This document shows positions 10,878-21,540 of a DNA stretch of 64,000 nt, piece after piece. The notes below the pieces were generated by a model that searched no databases, had not been told where the DNA came from, and worked only from the letters and a program-made list of their open reading frames with translations. A program made the position numbers and the translations under genes. Every line of letters begins with the position of its first letter. The first letter of the stretch is position 1. The DNA lies in assembly GCA_037176725.1 (NCBI GenBank), contig JAZBRS010000020.1, forward strand, positions 53,224,001-53,288,000, given 5' to 3'. Source of the stretch: Posidonia oceanica. Lineage: Eukaryota; Streptophyta; Magnoliopsida; Alismatales; Posidoniaceae.

Positions 10878-11864
10878 CTAGTCTTCTTCTGCTAGCTTGA
10901 TTTGGTTATAACCGGAGAAACCATCCATGAATGATAGCATCTCAAATCCCGCTGTATTGTCCACTAGCAAGTCAATATGGGGCAAAGGGAAGTCATCTTT
11001 GGGACAGGTGGCGTTGAGGTTGCGGTAGTCAATGCAAACTCGAACTCTTCCATCCTTCTTGGCCACTGGCACTATGTTTGAGACCCAATTGGGGTATACA
11101 ACCACCCTGATGAACTTTGCTTTATGGAGCTTTTCAATTTCTTCTTTGACTTTAAGTGTGAGCTCTGGCCTTAATCGCCTTAGTTTCTGCTTGACGGGTT
11201 TGGCTCCAGAGTTTAGTGGAAGTAGGTGTTCCACTAGAGCTGATTGTAGGCTAGGCATGTCTTCGTACTTGAAGGCCAATACATCCACGAACTCCTTCAA
11301 GATTTGCACCATTTCCTCTCGTTCTTTTGGGCTCAAACTTGCACTTATGAGTATTGGTTTTGGTTCTTCTGTGGTCCCCAGATTGACCTCTACGGTTTCC
11401 TCTTCAGCTGCCTTAGTTTGCTCATCGTATTTGTCCATGAAGTGCTTAAGGAGGTCTGAGTCGGCCTCTTGATCCTGTTCATCATTACTGCAGCTGACCA
11501 ACTCGTATGCCTCGATTCCTGCACACTTCCCAAACCGATCAAATTCTTCTACTAGGAAGACCATGTTAGCAGTAGCTAGCTTCTGAGGCATTACCTCCGT
11601 GTATTGACACACGCGCACAGTTTTGGAAGCAGTGGTCGAAGTTGACCGTGAGCTGTTAGAGTTAACATGGTGATCCTCTCCCTTATTGAAAATAGAAAGT
11701 AAATCACTTTTATTCCTAGGAAATGAAAACAATGCAAAATTAAATAAAGTTTTATTTACAGAATCTAGGGGGATGCCCCTAGAGTTACCTCCATCAGTAG
11801 AGGTAGGAGCCTTTCTAGGCAGGCTTGTCATTGTCGACGTTCCCACCATCTTCGAAGAGCTCAT
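10878..11864 (-). pseudogene. B1 RT N-terminal half with acidic leader segment
   Basis: A 328-codon frame. The first 110 residues are a poorly conserved segment that includes an AT-rich piece (about 11760-11690), a possible intron of the Ogre type between protease and RT. An acidic region follows (EEDQEADSDLL, AAEEETVEVNLGT), then the RT: LRRLRPELTLKVKEEIEKL, WVSNIVPVAKKDGRVRVC, DYRNLNATCPKDDFPLPH, LSFMDGFSGYNQIKLAEED. It ends with TAG at 10878-10880, just before the EKASF block; B2 has TAA at the same codon. Confidence 0.85.
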
Positions 11865-12713
11865 GATCTGCCCCTGGTCAGGGTCAATTTCAGGCCTCTA
11901 AGGTTGCAGATCTTCAAAGAGGTTCGCCATGAGGCAGCGAACCTTATCTACCAGTCGTTGTGACTAGCATAGACTTTGCTCCGTCAGTTGCCCTAAAGAA
12001 GAAGAGATGTTCGGAGCTGGAGGAAGAAATGACTCGGAAGCGGCGGTGCTGGAAGGAGAGGGAAAAGAAGGAGGTGGCTTGTCCGAAGGTTTGGGAGCCG
12101 GTGTGCCTAACAGTGGTGGAGGCGATGTTGCAGTCTGACCTTTGGGAGGCTCTACTGGCAACTCTACTGCAATCTGACCTTCTAGAGGCTCTACTGCTAC
12201 AGTCTGACCTTCTAGAGGCTCTGTTGTCAACTCTATTACAGTCTAACCTTCTGGAGACTCTGCTGGCAATTCAAGTGTTTGGAATAAGCCAGAAATGTCT
12301 TCGTCAGCTATGTCCTCTGCACTTGGGCGAGTGTATTCGGTTGATTTTGCCAATATGATATTTCCCAGTGGGGATGTATTCGGATCAAAGATCCCTACAC
12401 TGGTGAAATGACTTTGTAGATTCCACTGTAACGGCTGTCCGTCGGGGAACTGGTCAAAGCCAAGTCCTCCCTTCCCTTCTCTGTCACAAGCCTTAACTGG
12501 CTCCTTCGTTCCTTTTCCTTCTAGGCCTAAGCCATGGCCTTCCTTGTAGCCAATCCTCCTCATGATCTCCCAAGCTACACTCATAGAGGGTCTTCTATAC
12601 TTTTGAGATTCTTTCTTCTTGTGAACTAGCTTGGGCTTGGCCCACTTGTTCCTTAGCTCGACCATATACACTATGTTCTTCCCTTTCTCGTCATGGGTCG
12701 GTTTTTCTCCCAA
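11865..12713 (-). pseudogene. B1 G-patch region and EGQT-repeat linker
   Basis: Frame 12713-12243 has WEIMRRIGYKEGHGLG, then EGKGTKEPVKACDREGKGGLGFDQFP, a clear G-patch (glycine-rich RNA- or protein-contact motif) followed by HFTSVGIFDPNTSPLGNI. Downstream (12230-11964) comes a Pro/Glu-rich linker with four degenerate copies of an EPLEGQTVAV unit. In B2 the equivalent unit is a clean 13-residue repeat. The region lies between protease and RT. The frame is open over 157 codons but is separated from its neighbours by stops. Confidence 0.8.
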
Positions 12714-13336
12714 ATTGTTACATTTAGTGGTGCTTTCCTCCTCTCTATTGGTACCAACTCGCCATCAGCAAATGTAATTATGGGCTCTACAAAAGTTGTT
12801 GTGGCTATTACATGGAGCTCCTCTACTAGCATGCCCGGGGCAACTTGAGCCTTCTCTAGCACTTCCTGTAGTGCTTTTCGATGTTGAGCAGAGCTATTTA
12901 TGAGATCGCAAATTGAGATCCTGGCTTGTGACTTCTTCAATTGTTCTAGGATGTCATATTCTACTGGCACAGGTCCTTCTTGAGGTCTGACTGGCTCAGC
13001 TTGCTCCATTGGTGGTATGATTCAGTTCGATAACCTCCCTCCTTTAGTGATAGGTGCTACGGTCTCATTCTCTTTGCTTCGGCTGCTTGATTCTTCTTTC
13101 TTGTGTGGCCAGGCGAAGATAGGCTTCTTTTGTATGGAACTGCCAAGCTCCAATGGTTTTATGGCTCGGGCTAGTTGCTCTGTCGATGCTCAGAAGATTG
13201 GGGATGATGGGGTTGTAGCATTTCGAAATGTCGAGGTATTTTGTGAGCCTAGTGCCTTGAGGGCCGGCTGTTGATTTGATGGTGACCTAGCTACTCTAAA
13301 GATTGGGGAGACTGGTGGTGACAGTGGCTTGGGACC
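12714..13336 (-). pseudogene. B1 segment between the two protease modules; second protease deleted
   Basis: Frame 13009-12671 contains YDILEQLKKSQARISICDLIN and FVEPIITFADGELVPIERRKAPLNVTI, which in B2 leads straight into a second DTGAS protease. In B1 the sequence jumps after LNVTI (near 12719) to the KPTHDEKGKN block, which in B2 lies about 390 bases further on. So B1 lost the core of the second protease by one deletion. The upstream part (13336-13010) is a Ser/Pro-rich linker with a stop. No other function visible. Confidence 0.75.
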
Positions 13337-14105
13337 CTACAGCGATGACTTTCTCCATGGTGGATGTTGTGATTCCTTCTTTCCCCGAAGGGTTGCAATT
13401 TGAGGCTTAGGCACTTTGAATTTGCATAAAACCCCTAGGCGATTAACAGGAATGCTAACAACTGCTCCCTCGTATTTGAATTTCAGCAGCTGATGAACAG
13501 GAGATGCTACGGCCCTGACCTCTGCTAGCCAAGACCTCCCGAGAATGAGAGGTTCTAGGACTTCCTCTTTCATGATGATCAATGAGGTGATAATGGTCAA
13601 AGGACCCATTATGATTTCCATTGGTATCGTTCTCAGAGCCAGTCTCTCACTTTGGTCAAACCCGGTGCACATGAAAGGGGTCTTGTCTAGCCTATCTTCA
13701 TTGAGCCCTAGGCTTCGGAGCGTGGATAGAGAACTAAGGCTTTGACTTGCTCCAGTGTCGACTAGCACTCCCTACAACACATGGTCGTTGATGCCCACTG
13801 TAATGATGAGCGGCAGTTCCTGCTTATACGGAGGCGGAGGCTCGGATTCTTGGAAGACAATATTTTCCTGTTCAAATCGCCTGGTGGCTTTTTGAACTAT
13901 GGTGAGAGTGTTTTCTTCCTCCATACTATCTTGTGGTTCATCCGCTGCTGTGAGGTTGAACTGGCTAAGAAGATCTTCCATTATTAGCCCTTCGTCTGCC
14001 TCGCTGTTCCAGTCATCATCTGAGATTATCTCCCCATTATCAGCTTGGTTGCCCCAGTCCTTTGTTATTAATGGATTGGGGAACTCATCATCCTTGAATG
14101 CCATT
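13337..14105 (-). pseudogene. B1 first retropepsin-like protease module
   Basis: Minus-strand. The gag end/acidic segment (MAFKDDEFPNPLITKDW, DDWNSEADEG) runs into LPLIITVGINDHVL and then, after a stop, LVDTGASQSLSSLSTLRSLGL with the DTG catalytic triplet at about 13755. The hydrophobic-Gly motif PLILGRSWL lies near 13530. These are the two signatures of a retroviral-type aspartic protease. The module is cut from the rest of gag by solo LTR C1 at 14106. It is followed by the remnant of a second module (12714-13336). A stop at about 13770 separates GINDHVL from the DTG block. Confidence 0.8.
14101..14105. repeat. Target-site duplication of C1, left copy (CCATT)
   Basis: CCATT here and at 18808-18812 flank the C1 LTR. 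Removing C1 and one copy gives a gap-free alignment of B1 to B2 at 39115-39155, which proves the insertion limits. Confidence 0.9.
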
Positions 14106-14207
14106 TGTAAACACCCCATTTTAGCCAACGGGTCACAGCTGGCTGGGGACACTCTTGAAGCACTCTGGAACTGGTTCTGAGGTCTAGAAGCTCACCCTCC
14201 TTTAACC

Positions 14208-15020
14208 CTAAACCCACACCCCATTCCAAAACCAATATCATTCCCTAAACCAAACCATCAAATCAAATCCAACCCTCCTTTAACCCTAAACCCTAAACCT
14301 TCCAAAAACCCTTCAAAAATCTCATTTAAAACCTTAGAAAACCCTAGATTAAATCCTAGGTCAAACCCTAGAAGCCCTAGGTCACACACACAAACACCCC
14401 ATCCAAACCCAAGCCTTACACCTTCTTTCTCTTCCAATTATCCTTTTCTTTCTCCTGATTATCCTTTTTCACTCTCCTGATTATTCTTTTCTCTCTCCTC
14501 CCTATCCTCCTCCTTCTCCTTCTTTTCCCCTCTTTTTTTCCTCTTTTCTTGCTCTCCAATGGGCCCACCTTATTCTCCTCTCTTCACTCTATTTTATCTT
14601 TATTTTATGTTATCCAATGTTATTTGATCTTTAATTTCTTTTCTTCCCTTCCTCTCTTTCTTTATTTCCTTCTTCCTTTCTTCCTCTCTTTTCCTTTTTC
14701 CATATTAAACCCTAAACCCTAATCCACACCAAAACCCTAAAACCCTAATCCACATCAAAACCCAAAACCTCCAAAACCCTAAACCCTAATCCACATCAAA
14801 ACCCAAAACCTCCAAAACCCTAAACCCTAATCCACATCAAAACCCAAAACCTCCAAAACCCTAAACCCTAATCCACATCAAAACCCAAAACCCTAAAGCC
14901 CCACATCAAAACCCAAAACCCTAACACCCTAAACCCTAATCCACTCAAAAACCCTAAACTCCAAAACCCTAAACCCTAATCAAGACCCTAATAAAATTCT
15001 AATCAATACCCTAAAAAACT
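14208..15020. repeat. Telomere-like CCCTAAA repeats and 41-bp minisatellite inside C1
   Basis: Dozens of CCCTAAAC and ACCCTAAA words, mixed with CCAAAACC. At 14751-14920 they form a regular 41-base tandem unit (CACATCAAAACCCAAAACC and then CTCCAAAACCCTAAACCC), with unit starts at 14751, 14792, 14833 and 14874. The block lies wholly within the LTR, and C2 has a related one at its own start, so it is LTR sequence, not a chromosome end. Confidence 0.85.
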
Positions 15021-15559
15021 TAAAACCCTAAAACCTAAATCTAATCCATGCAATTTCATATTACAATTACAACCCAATTAAATCTAATCAAAGCCCCAAG
15101 CCCACTTAAAATGCAAAGCCCATCTTTAAACCAAATTAAGAATTAAAACCAATTTGAATTTAACAACTAAAGTTAAAACCCACTTAAACAAATCAAAACT
15201 CATTTAAGTTTAAAACCAATTAAAGATAAAACACATCCAAACTCATTGAAAAAACAAACTAAACCCCAGGAGCACGCCAGACCCTTCGCCGAGCTCTGCG
15301 ACCGCTCCAGCCATGCTCCCCACCTCTGCCTTGCAGCTCCGACGATCTCCGCGTCGTCTGCCCGTTCCAGACAGCATCTCAGGTATCTTCTTCATCCCAG
15401 AGGTTCGCCTAAACCCCCTCTTGCTCATTGGCCCTTTACATGTGCTTTCTGTTGCTTGTGCATGCTTCCAGAGGTCACCGGACCTCTCTTCTTCCCCGGC
15501 GAGCACGCCGGCATGTGCGGAGCGCCGCCGCCTCTAGTTTTTTTACTTGCATGATACTA

Positions 15560-17350
15560 TAGCAACGTATGTTTTTTTTTTTCGTTTCATTCACATTACA
15601 TTAAAGTACATTAGTTTCTCTTATTTACATATTAGTCCTTTATTTATTTAAAGTACTATGCTTGCATATAGTTAGCTATTTTACTTTCATTTTGAAACCA
15701 TGCCACATTGCTGCTTGCCCTCTTGATATTCTGCCTATTTGCGTATGGGTCCTCTGCTGTGTTAGTTAACATGTGTTTATTTGGATTATTTGCAGCTTAG
15801 CCCTCATGCTTATTTTATTTACAACTTGATCCTGTTACAGTTGATATTTCATTTAATCTCTCATTTAACTATATTACATTAATGTAAAATACTGCAACTT
15901 TGTTTATTTGCTTTTCGGTCCCTCTGAATGCTGTAGTTTTGGCCATTTGCATCCAGATCCCTGTGTTTACCATTATTTGCATTCTGGTCCTCCACAATTC
16001 ACTTTTCATTTAATTTCCTTTTCTTATCATATTGCATTGCATGAAACTACTGTAGTTTTCATTTATTGCATCTAAGTCCACAGAGCATGCATCCTTCATT
16101 CTTTTTTCTCTTTTAAAACTGCAGAAATGCCCCTAACTTTGTTTTATTTGCATCTAGGTCCCTCTGTGCTGAGGTGTACATTTTTTTTCTTTTTCTTTTC
16201 TTTTTGCAGTAAGGTCCAATGTTTTGTTTTTATTGCACAGAGGTTCCCCATTTTTGTGTTTCTGTGTCTGTGTGGTTTTTCTTGGCTTTGCGTTTCAGTC
16301 CCCTGGTTTCTCTTATTTGCAGTTTGGTCCTTCTTTTGCTTTACAGGAGGTTTGGGCTTTCTTTTTGGCCTTGCATTTTAGTCCTGCATTTTATTTTAAT
16401 CACACTTAGGCCCTCTGCACATCAACTGTGGCATGTTTGCTTTCTTTTTGGACTTGCTGTTTGGTCCAGAGGTTTTTGTTATTTGCATCTAGGTCCTTCT
16501 GAGCATCAACATGCCCCCCAGGTTTTCTATTTTTTCTTGCAGTTAGGCCCTTAGCTTTTTAAAAGCTTGCATGTAGATCCTCGCAATGCTTTGTGGTTTC
16601 AATGTGGTTTTCTTCTAGCTTTGCTTTCAAACCTAGAGGCCTGTTTAGGTTGCACCCAGGTTTTTGAGCATTACTATGGCTATGCAAGCCTAATTTTTTT
16701 TTCTAGATTTGCTGTTTAGTCCTGGTTTTCCTGGAAATTGCACATGGGTCCCTGGGACCGTCTTTTGTGGTTTTTAAATGCTTCTTGGCTTTGTTTTTCC
16801 TGTCCAAACTTTTCCAAAGTTGCATGAGGATCCCCTGTAGGTTTTCTTTTTGGGATTTGCGCCCGTTTGCTAGTTTTACATCTTAGTCCATAAGTTTTCT
16901 AAAAATTGCATCTAGGTCCTTTATTGACCAATTGCATGTTTGCCTTGTGTCTTTGTTGCATCTGGACCCTCTTGCCCCCACATATTGCTGCACTTGCATC
17001 CCTACATGCACTCATCACATTTGCACTGTATTTTTTTGCCATGTTTTGCACATAAGCCCCTGTACTTTTCCCTATTTGCACATAGGTCCGTTTCTTGCAT
17101 TTTTACATGCATTGCACCCATACATCATTGCACTTAGCATCATAGCACACTTTTGAGCACCTTTAGCTCCCTTGTATGTCGAAGGCCCTGTTCTGCACAC
17201 CCCTAGCGACTTTTTGCACTTAGATCCCTTCCTTTCCTTGGCCCTTGGGCCTTCTGCCTTGAAGCCTAGATAACTTCCGATCGGACCGTCAGATCTTTGC
17301 AACCAAGCTACCCAGATCATCCTGGTGGAGCAGACTTTCATGCTGACCAA
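15560..17350. repeat. Dispersed TTGCATNTAGGTCC motif tract in C1
   Basis: The phrase TTTGCATCTAGGTCC or a variant (TTGCAGTTTGGTCC, TTGCACATAGGTCC, TTGCATTTTGGTCC) recurs at 20-110 base intervals through the middle of the LTR. C2 has the same at 53530-54880. Spacing is irregular, so this is not a simple tandem array. Many short open frames with Phe, Cys and Leu arise from it and are not genes. Confidence 0.7.
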
Positions 17351-17837
17351 GGTTATCTCAGATCAGGCCTCAGATCTCCAAGGTAAGTCCATCTGAATCA
17401 TTGCATATCATTTGTTGCCTGTCATTTGCATTGCATGCAATGTTTTCGCACCTTGTTTTCCGCGCATGTAGATTAGGGCTTCCCCTCTTGCCTATCTACT
17501 CTACTTCCTCTTTTCGCGTCTTCTTAGTGTCTTTGGGTTGAGTTTTCCCTCAGATTCACTACTGATCGTGACCTTCTCCCTCCTTTTCCATGATCCGATT
17601 GCACAGCAAGCTTTGGGTAGCATGCAAGACACATCGTGGGACGGTTTAGTGGGAAACAGTCACAGGATAGTGGTGATCCCTCCGCTTACTTTCTTTCCCC
17701 TTTGCAGGTCTTCACACCTGCATTGTGTGGTTCTATTCAGTGTTTGTTTTTACACTCACATAGCTTGTCTCTCCTTTGCATCCGGGCTGGCAGCCCTAAC
17801 TGCCCGGTTAACGCCCGTCATGTCGTCTAATCTTCCC

Positions 17838-18175
17838 CTTTGCTTGTCATACCCCTGCATTGCGTGGCTTTTCCAATGTTTTGCTTTTACGTTTGCATCG
17901 CTTGTTTTCTGCCCAGATTTGCTTTCCCCTTTGCTAGTCATACGCCTACATTGCATGGCTTTTCCGATGTTTTGCTTTTACGTTTGCATCGCTTGTTTTC
18001 CGCTTGGATTTGCTTTACCCTTTGCTTGTCGTACCCCTACATTGCGTGGCTTTTCCGATGTTTTGCTTTCACATTTGCATCGCTTGTTTTTCGCCCGGAT
18101 TTGCTTTCCCCTTTGCTTGTCGCACCCCTATATTGTGTGGTTTTACCGGCGTTTTGTTTTAATTGCTTGCATTTG
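17838..18175. repeat. 91-bp tandem repeat near the end of C1
   Basis: Starts of the TGCTTGTC word lie at 17841, 17932, 18023 and 18114, a constant 91 bases. Each unit contains GCATTGCGTGGCTTTTCC and GTTTGCATCGCTTGTTTT. A degenerate earlier unit is visible at 17698. The repeat makes a 244-codon open frame (17538-18272) that is an artefact. Confidence 0.85.
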
Positions 18176-18807
18176 CATTAAGGCAATGATGCTTACTACT
18201 TGGAGTTCTCACGAACCAAGGTTCACCCGGTTCACCCAGTTCGAAACACAGACAGCACTGCTGAGCACTTAGATTGCACGTTTAATTCCTTGCACGCATT
18301 TCATCACTTAGAACACACATTTGAGCATCTAATTAGGCATTCATGGCACTTAGGCATTCAAAGCATGCATTTTCCCTCAAAAGCGAGCATAAGCCTAGAA
18401 AGACCGCTTCTCGAGCGTGTCGGGGGTGCCTAACACCTTCCCTACACGTAACAGGAGTCCTTACCCTTTCTCTGGCCCACAATGACCCTTTTGCCCTCGT
18501 CCTTGGCACGAGACATCTTCTTTGCATAGCATTTGCATTGTATTGCATCTTCTTGTGTGGTTTTGCATGTTTTTCATGCATTTCCTCGGTTTTCCTTGTC
18601 TCCTGACTTAATAGACATGATGGCGACTCCCTTTTGTCTTTCCTTTCTTTTTTCTTCTTCCTTTTGGCTTTTTGCCTCTGTTTTCGATGTTTTGAGTCGA
18701 GTTTCCTCCTCGGATCACCTGCTAATAGTGAACCTGGTTTTCCGATCGGTGCACGCGAGCTCTGGTAGCGTCCACGGACGATCGCAAAGCTCCACTAGAT
18801 TGCTACA

Positions 18808-18812
18808 CCATT
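18808..18812. repeat. Target-site duplication of C1, right copy (CCATT)
   Basis: Second CCATT next to the TTGCTACA end of C1. See the left copy at 14101. Confidence 0.9.
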
Positions 18813-20063
18813 ATTTGATGATTAGGGATGGGATCAATGTAGATCTGGTGAGATGTCCCTGTCTGTTCCCTCTGTTTGGCTCTTTTCACTAGGACGTCCC
18901 GCTCAAAAACATCTGCCTCTACCATGTCATAGACTGTGTCTCTGAAAGTTCAACAGTCATGAATGTTGTGACCATGTCTTCTATGGAATGGATAGTATTT
19001 GCTTTGGTCACTATTTGGCATTTCTGGCCTGGCTGGCGGGAGTTCAATTGCTTTTGCATCTTCTAGCTCTATGAACATATCTATCAGTGTGACTGGTAGA
19101 GGAGGGTAACGGTCCCTCTTTCCACCTTTAGGTGGCAATAGTTGTGGAGGGGGAACATTGTGATAATTGCCCCTATTCCCATTATTGTTGCAGGGATTTC
19201 CATTATTAGCTTGACTGCTTTAATTGCCCCTATTCCATTGTGGCCGGGGGGCATTGCACATAGGGCGGATTTGCTGCTGAGGGGAATTACTCCATGTTTG
19301 TTGTTGAGGAGGAGGATGATTCCATGTTTATTGCTACTGAGGAGGAGGGTGGCTCCATGATTGTTGCTAAGGAGGATGGTGGCTCCATGATTGTTGCTAA
19401 GGAGGAGGGCGGTTCCATGATTGTTGCTGAGGAGGAGGGTGGCTCCATGATGGCTGCTGCGAGTTTATTATAACCCTCTACTCTGGTGGTTTTGGCACAA
19501 AATTAATCCTATTGATAGCTCCAGTCACACCTTCCACTACTTGTGCTTTTTGACTCTTCTTGGGCTCCTCCATGAATTCATGTAGATTTTCCTTGACAGA
19601 GGTAGACACTTCATACAGAGCCGTTACATTGGGACAGTATGCATTCACGAGTCCCTTCTTCATTGGTCTAGTGGTATTTGCAATGAGGATCTGGACTACT
19701 TGTCTTTTTGGGATGGTCAAGCCTGATCTGGATGCCATTTCACGCCATCTGTTGGCGAATGTTACCTAGCTCTCGCCTTGCTTCATGACCTCTTTGCTCA
19801 GATCATGGAAGGTCAGCTTAGGATCTATTTTGTACTGGTATTTGGTGAGGAAGCTCTCTAAGATTTTATCAAAGCTGTTGAGATCTTCCTTGGAGAAGGT
19901 GAGGAACCAATCCATGGGCTCACCTTCGAGTGAATAGAAGAAGAGGTGTATGATAAGCCCCAGATCATAGAAATAGGGGTCTGACTCCATCTAGAACTGC
20001 ACAAGATGGCTTAGTGGGTTGGTGGTTCCATCGAATTTGGGAGTCTTCAGGTACTTGAAGCCC
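18813..20063 (-). pseudogene. B1 gag, central and C-terminal part
   Basis: Minus-strand, between C1 and B2. Capsid-like blocks: LIIHLFFYSLEGEPMDWFLTF, FDKILESFLTKYQYKIDP, LSKEVMKQGES (19990-19766), then ASRSGLTIPKRQ, MKKGLVNAYCPNVTALYEV and LHEFMEEPKKSQKAQVVEG (19738-19478). A Gln/Pro/Trp-rich linker follows (19460-19200) made of degenerate 36-39 base units. The end has LIDMFIELEDAKAIELPPARPE and the zinc-knuckle-like KYYPFHRRHGHNIHDC (19138-18950). Gag forms the particle and binds RNA. Stops lie between the frames. The start of this same gag is at 43865-44586, on the far side of B2. Confidence 0.85.
19285..19460. repeat. Short tandem repeat in B1 gag linker
   Basis: Four to five degenerate units of about 36-39 bases around GGAGGGTGGCTCCATGATTG. 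On the coding strand they encode a repeated Gln-rich, Trp-Ser-His-Pro-Pro segment. B2 has the same type at 39600-39712. Confidence 0.65.
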
Positions 20064-20068
20064 GAGGG
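20064..20068. repeat. Target-site duplication of B2, left copy (GAGGG)
   Basis: GAGGG here and AAGGG at 43865-43869 flank element B2. One mismatch, as expected after some decay. Joining the flanks restores the B1 gag reading order. Confidence 0.75.
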
Positions 20069-21090
20069 TGTGGATATGGGGTTTCAGACGAGAAGAGGAG
20101 AGGCTTGTTTTGCTTTTTACTTGCTCTATCTTCTCAGGGTCCCCTTTCTGTATCCGACCCCGTCACTCCACGTGTGATGGAATCAATGTGATTGCCACTC
20201 TCGGTTCGCTTTCGCCGGCCCTCGAGACGCCTTGGGGAGATGTGATGTGGTTGCGGGTTCAGCTACCTTGGGACAATGCCAGCATTGCCCAAGGGTGCCT
20301 ATGCTTGGTGAGCTCTTTCTTCCTTCTTCCTCCTTGTATGACAAACGTTAGCAAAGCAAAAGAAACAAAACAATACAAAGATGGATCAATATGTGTAGTA
20401 ACTTTTCCAGAGTAAATAGAAAAGAAAATAAAAAAAAAGTGTAGTGAAATACATACGCGAGGGGTTTGATCCCCCCAGTTGCAACTAATAGAGATGTATG
20501 CTTAGCTACGACAATATATATGAACTCGAAATAAAATGCTTGATTATGCTATGGGATTGAACATATGATATTAGAAATGAAAAGAAAACCAATGAAATCG
20601 AGTCCCCTCTATCTATGCATAAGGTGCAAATTGTGTTGACATGAAGCCAACAACGACAAAGGGACACTCAAGCTTTTCGAATACCCTCCTCCTTTCAGAA
20701 TCTCTCCTCCCTTTCAATTCTCAAGGACCTCACTTCTCTAAGATTTTTAATCTCAAGAGAGCATGTGAATTCCAAAATTCTGGGCCATGAACCCTGTGGG
20801 GGTACCCCTGCTTTTATAGAAGCAGGGAAGGAACAAAAAAGGACACAAATGCCAAGTCAGCAGAGTTTCCTGTTTCAGAGGTGTTATATGTTGGAAAACC
20901 AGGTTACCGACAGGACATCAAGAACACTTAGGTTGCCGACATTTGAGGCTCAGATAAGGATAGCATTTTAGACTTGAGAGGAACATTTGGCTCAAGTGAG
21001 ACACTCTGGATTGGGTAGAGGGCTTCTAAGAGCGACCTAATGCAAGAGCCTATACTAACATGAAGGGAGTGTCAAAACGGGGTATCTACA
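20069..21090 (-). repeat. 3' LTR of B2
   Basis: 1022 bases. On the element strand it starts TGTAGATACCCCGTTTTGAC and ends CCCCATATCCACA. It matches the 5' LTR (42534-43864) along its length except for one gap of about 310 bases: after TTGGAAAACCAGG (near 20905) it jumps to the CAGGACATCAAGAACACT block. The missing piece is exactly the part of the LTR with the palindrome cluster. Confidence 0.9.
20811..20818 (-). promoter_or_regulatory. LTR TATA box (B2 3' LTR)
   Basis: Minus-strand TATAAAAG inside the inverted repeat CCCCTGCTTTTATAGAAGCAGGG. The same box is at 43268 and 46843. It is the likely core promoter of family B. Confidence 0.65.
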
Positions 21091-21110
21091 GATTGCCCCT
21101 CCTTGAAGAT
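21091..21110 (-). promoter_or_regulatory. Polypurine tract next to B2 3' LTR
   Basis: On the element strand the bases before the LTR read TCAAGGAGGGGCAATC and then TGTAGATACC. The purine run AAGGAGGGG would prime plus-strand DNA synthesis. Confidence 0.65.
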
Positions 21111-21246
21111 GGCTTCGGCACGAAGCTATCTACAAGGCGAGACGATACCCCCATGTGGCGCTACCTGGAGATCCTAAGTGAAATCCAATGCCTGCTGCCA
21201 CCAGACTTGGACGAGACACAAAGAGGGTCGGCTAAAGAAACACGGC

Positions 21247-21390
21247 CAAGGGGAACAAACTAACGACATGCCACGGGGATTGCCCACGGGGGTCAAACTA
21301 AAAGACACTGCCACGGGGATTGCCCACAGGAGTCAAACTAAAAGACATGCCACGGGAATTGCCCGCAGGGGTCAAACTAAAAGGATGGAT
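21247..21390. repeat. Short array related to the 44-bp repeat
   Basis: Three to four units of about 40 bases: GACATGCCACGGGGATTGCC then CACGGGGGTCAAACTAAAA. The unit is clearly related to that of the large array at 22586-23430, so the two arrays share an origin although 1.2 kb apart. Confidence 0.8.
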
Positions 21391-21540
21391 ACCTAATGAT
21401 TCCGACGACCACTCAATGCGAATGCAATACAATGCGAATGCAATACAATGCTCTATGCATGGATGCATGCTGACGGGAATGCAAAAAAGGGTCATGATAT
21501 GCAATGCATGACCCTAGGTAATGAGGTTCCTCCATCATTG

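Larger units (their letters stand above)
14106..18807 (+). mobile_element. C1: 4.7 kb solo LTR of a third retrotransposon family
   Basis: Begins TGTAAACACCCCATTTTAG and ends TTGCTACA, with an exact 5-base duplication on both sides, inside gag of B1. It has no coding domain. The start resembles the LTR start of family B in its own direction (TGTAGATACCCCGTTTTGAC) and of C2 (TGTTGACACCCCATTTTGAC), so the LTR points to the plus strand. Near the right end is GGGGGTGCCTAACACCTTCCC-like text (18420-18440), a block I associate with Ogre/Tat LTRs. Inside are telomere-like repeats, a GC-rich patch (15280-15540), a long tract of TTGCATNTAGGTCC motifs and a 91-bp tandem repeat. LTRs of 4-5 kb are known in Ogre elements. 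Alternative: a non-coding deletion derivative. Confidence 0.8.

Noticed and set aside
14700..15000. Interstitial or true telomere
   Set aside because: The CCCTAAA text lies between the CCATT duplications of C1 and has a 41-base period; it is part of the LTR.
17538..18272. 244-codon plus-strand open frame
   Set aside because: Produced by the 91-base repeat in LTR C1; no domain pattern, no matching frame in C2.
18615..18630. Primer binding site TGGCGACTCC inside C1
   Set aside because: It resembles a Tat primer site, but the target duplication puts the LTR end at 18807, so it lies inside the LTR.
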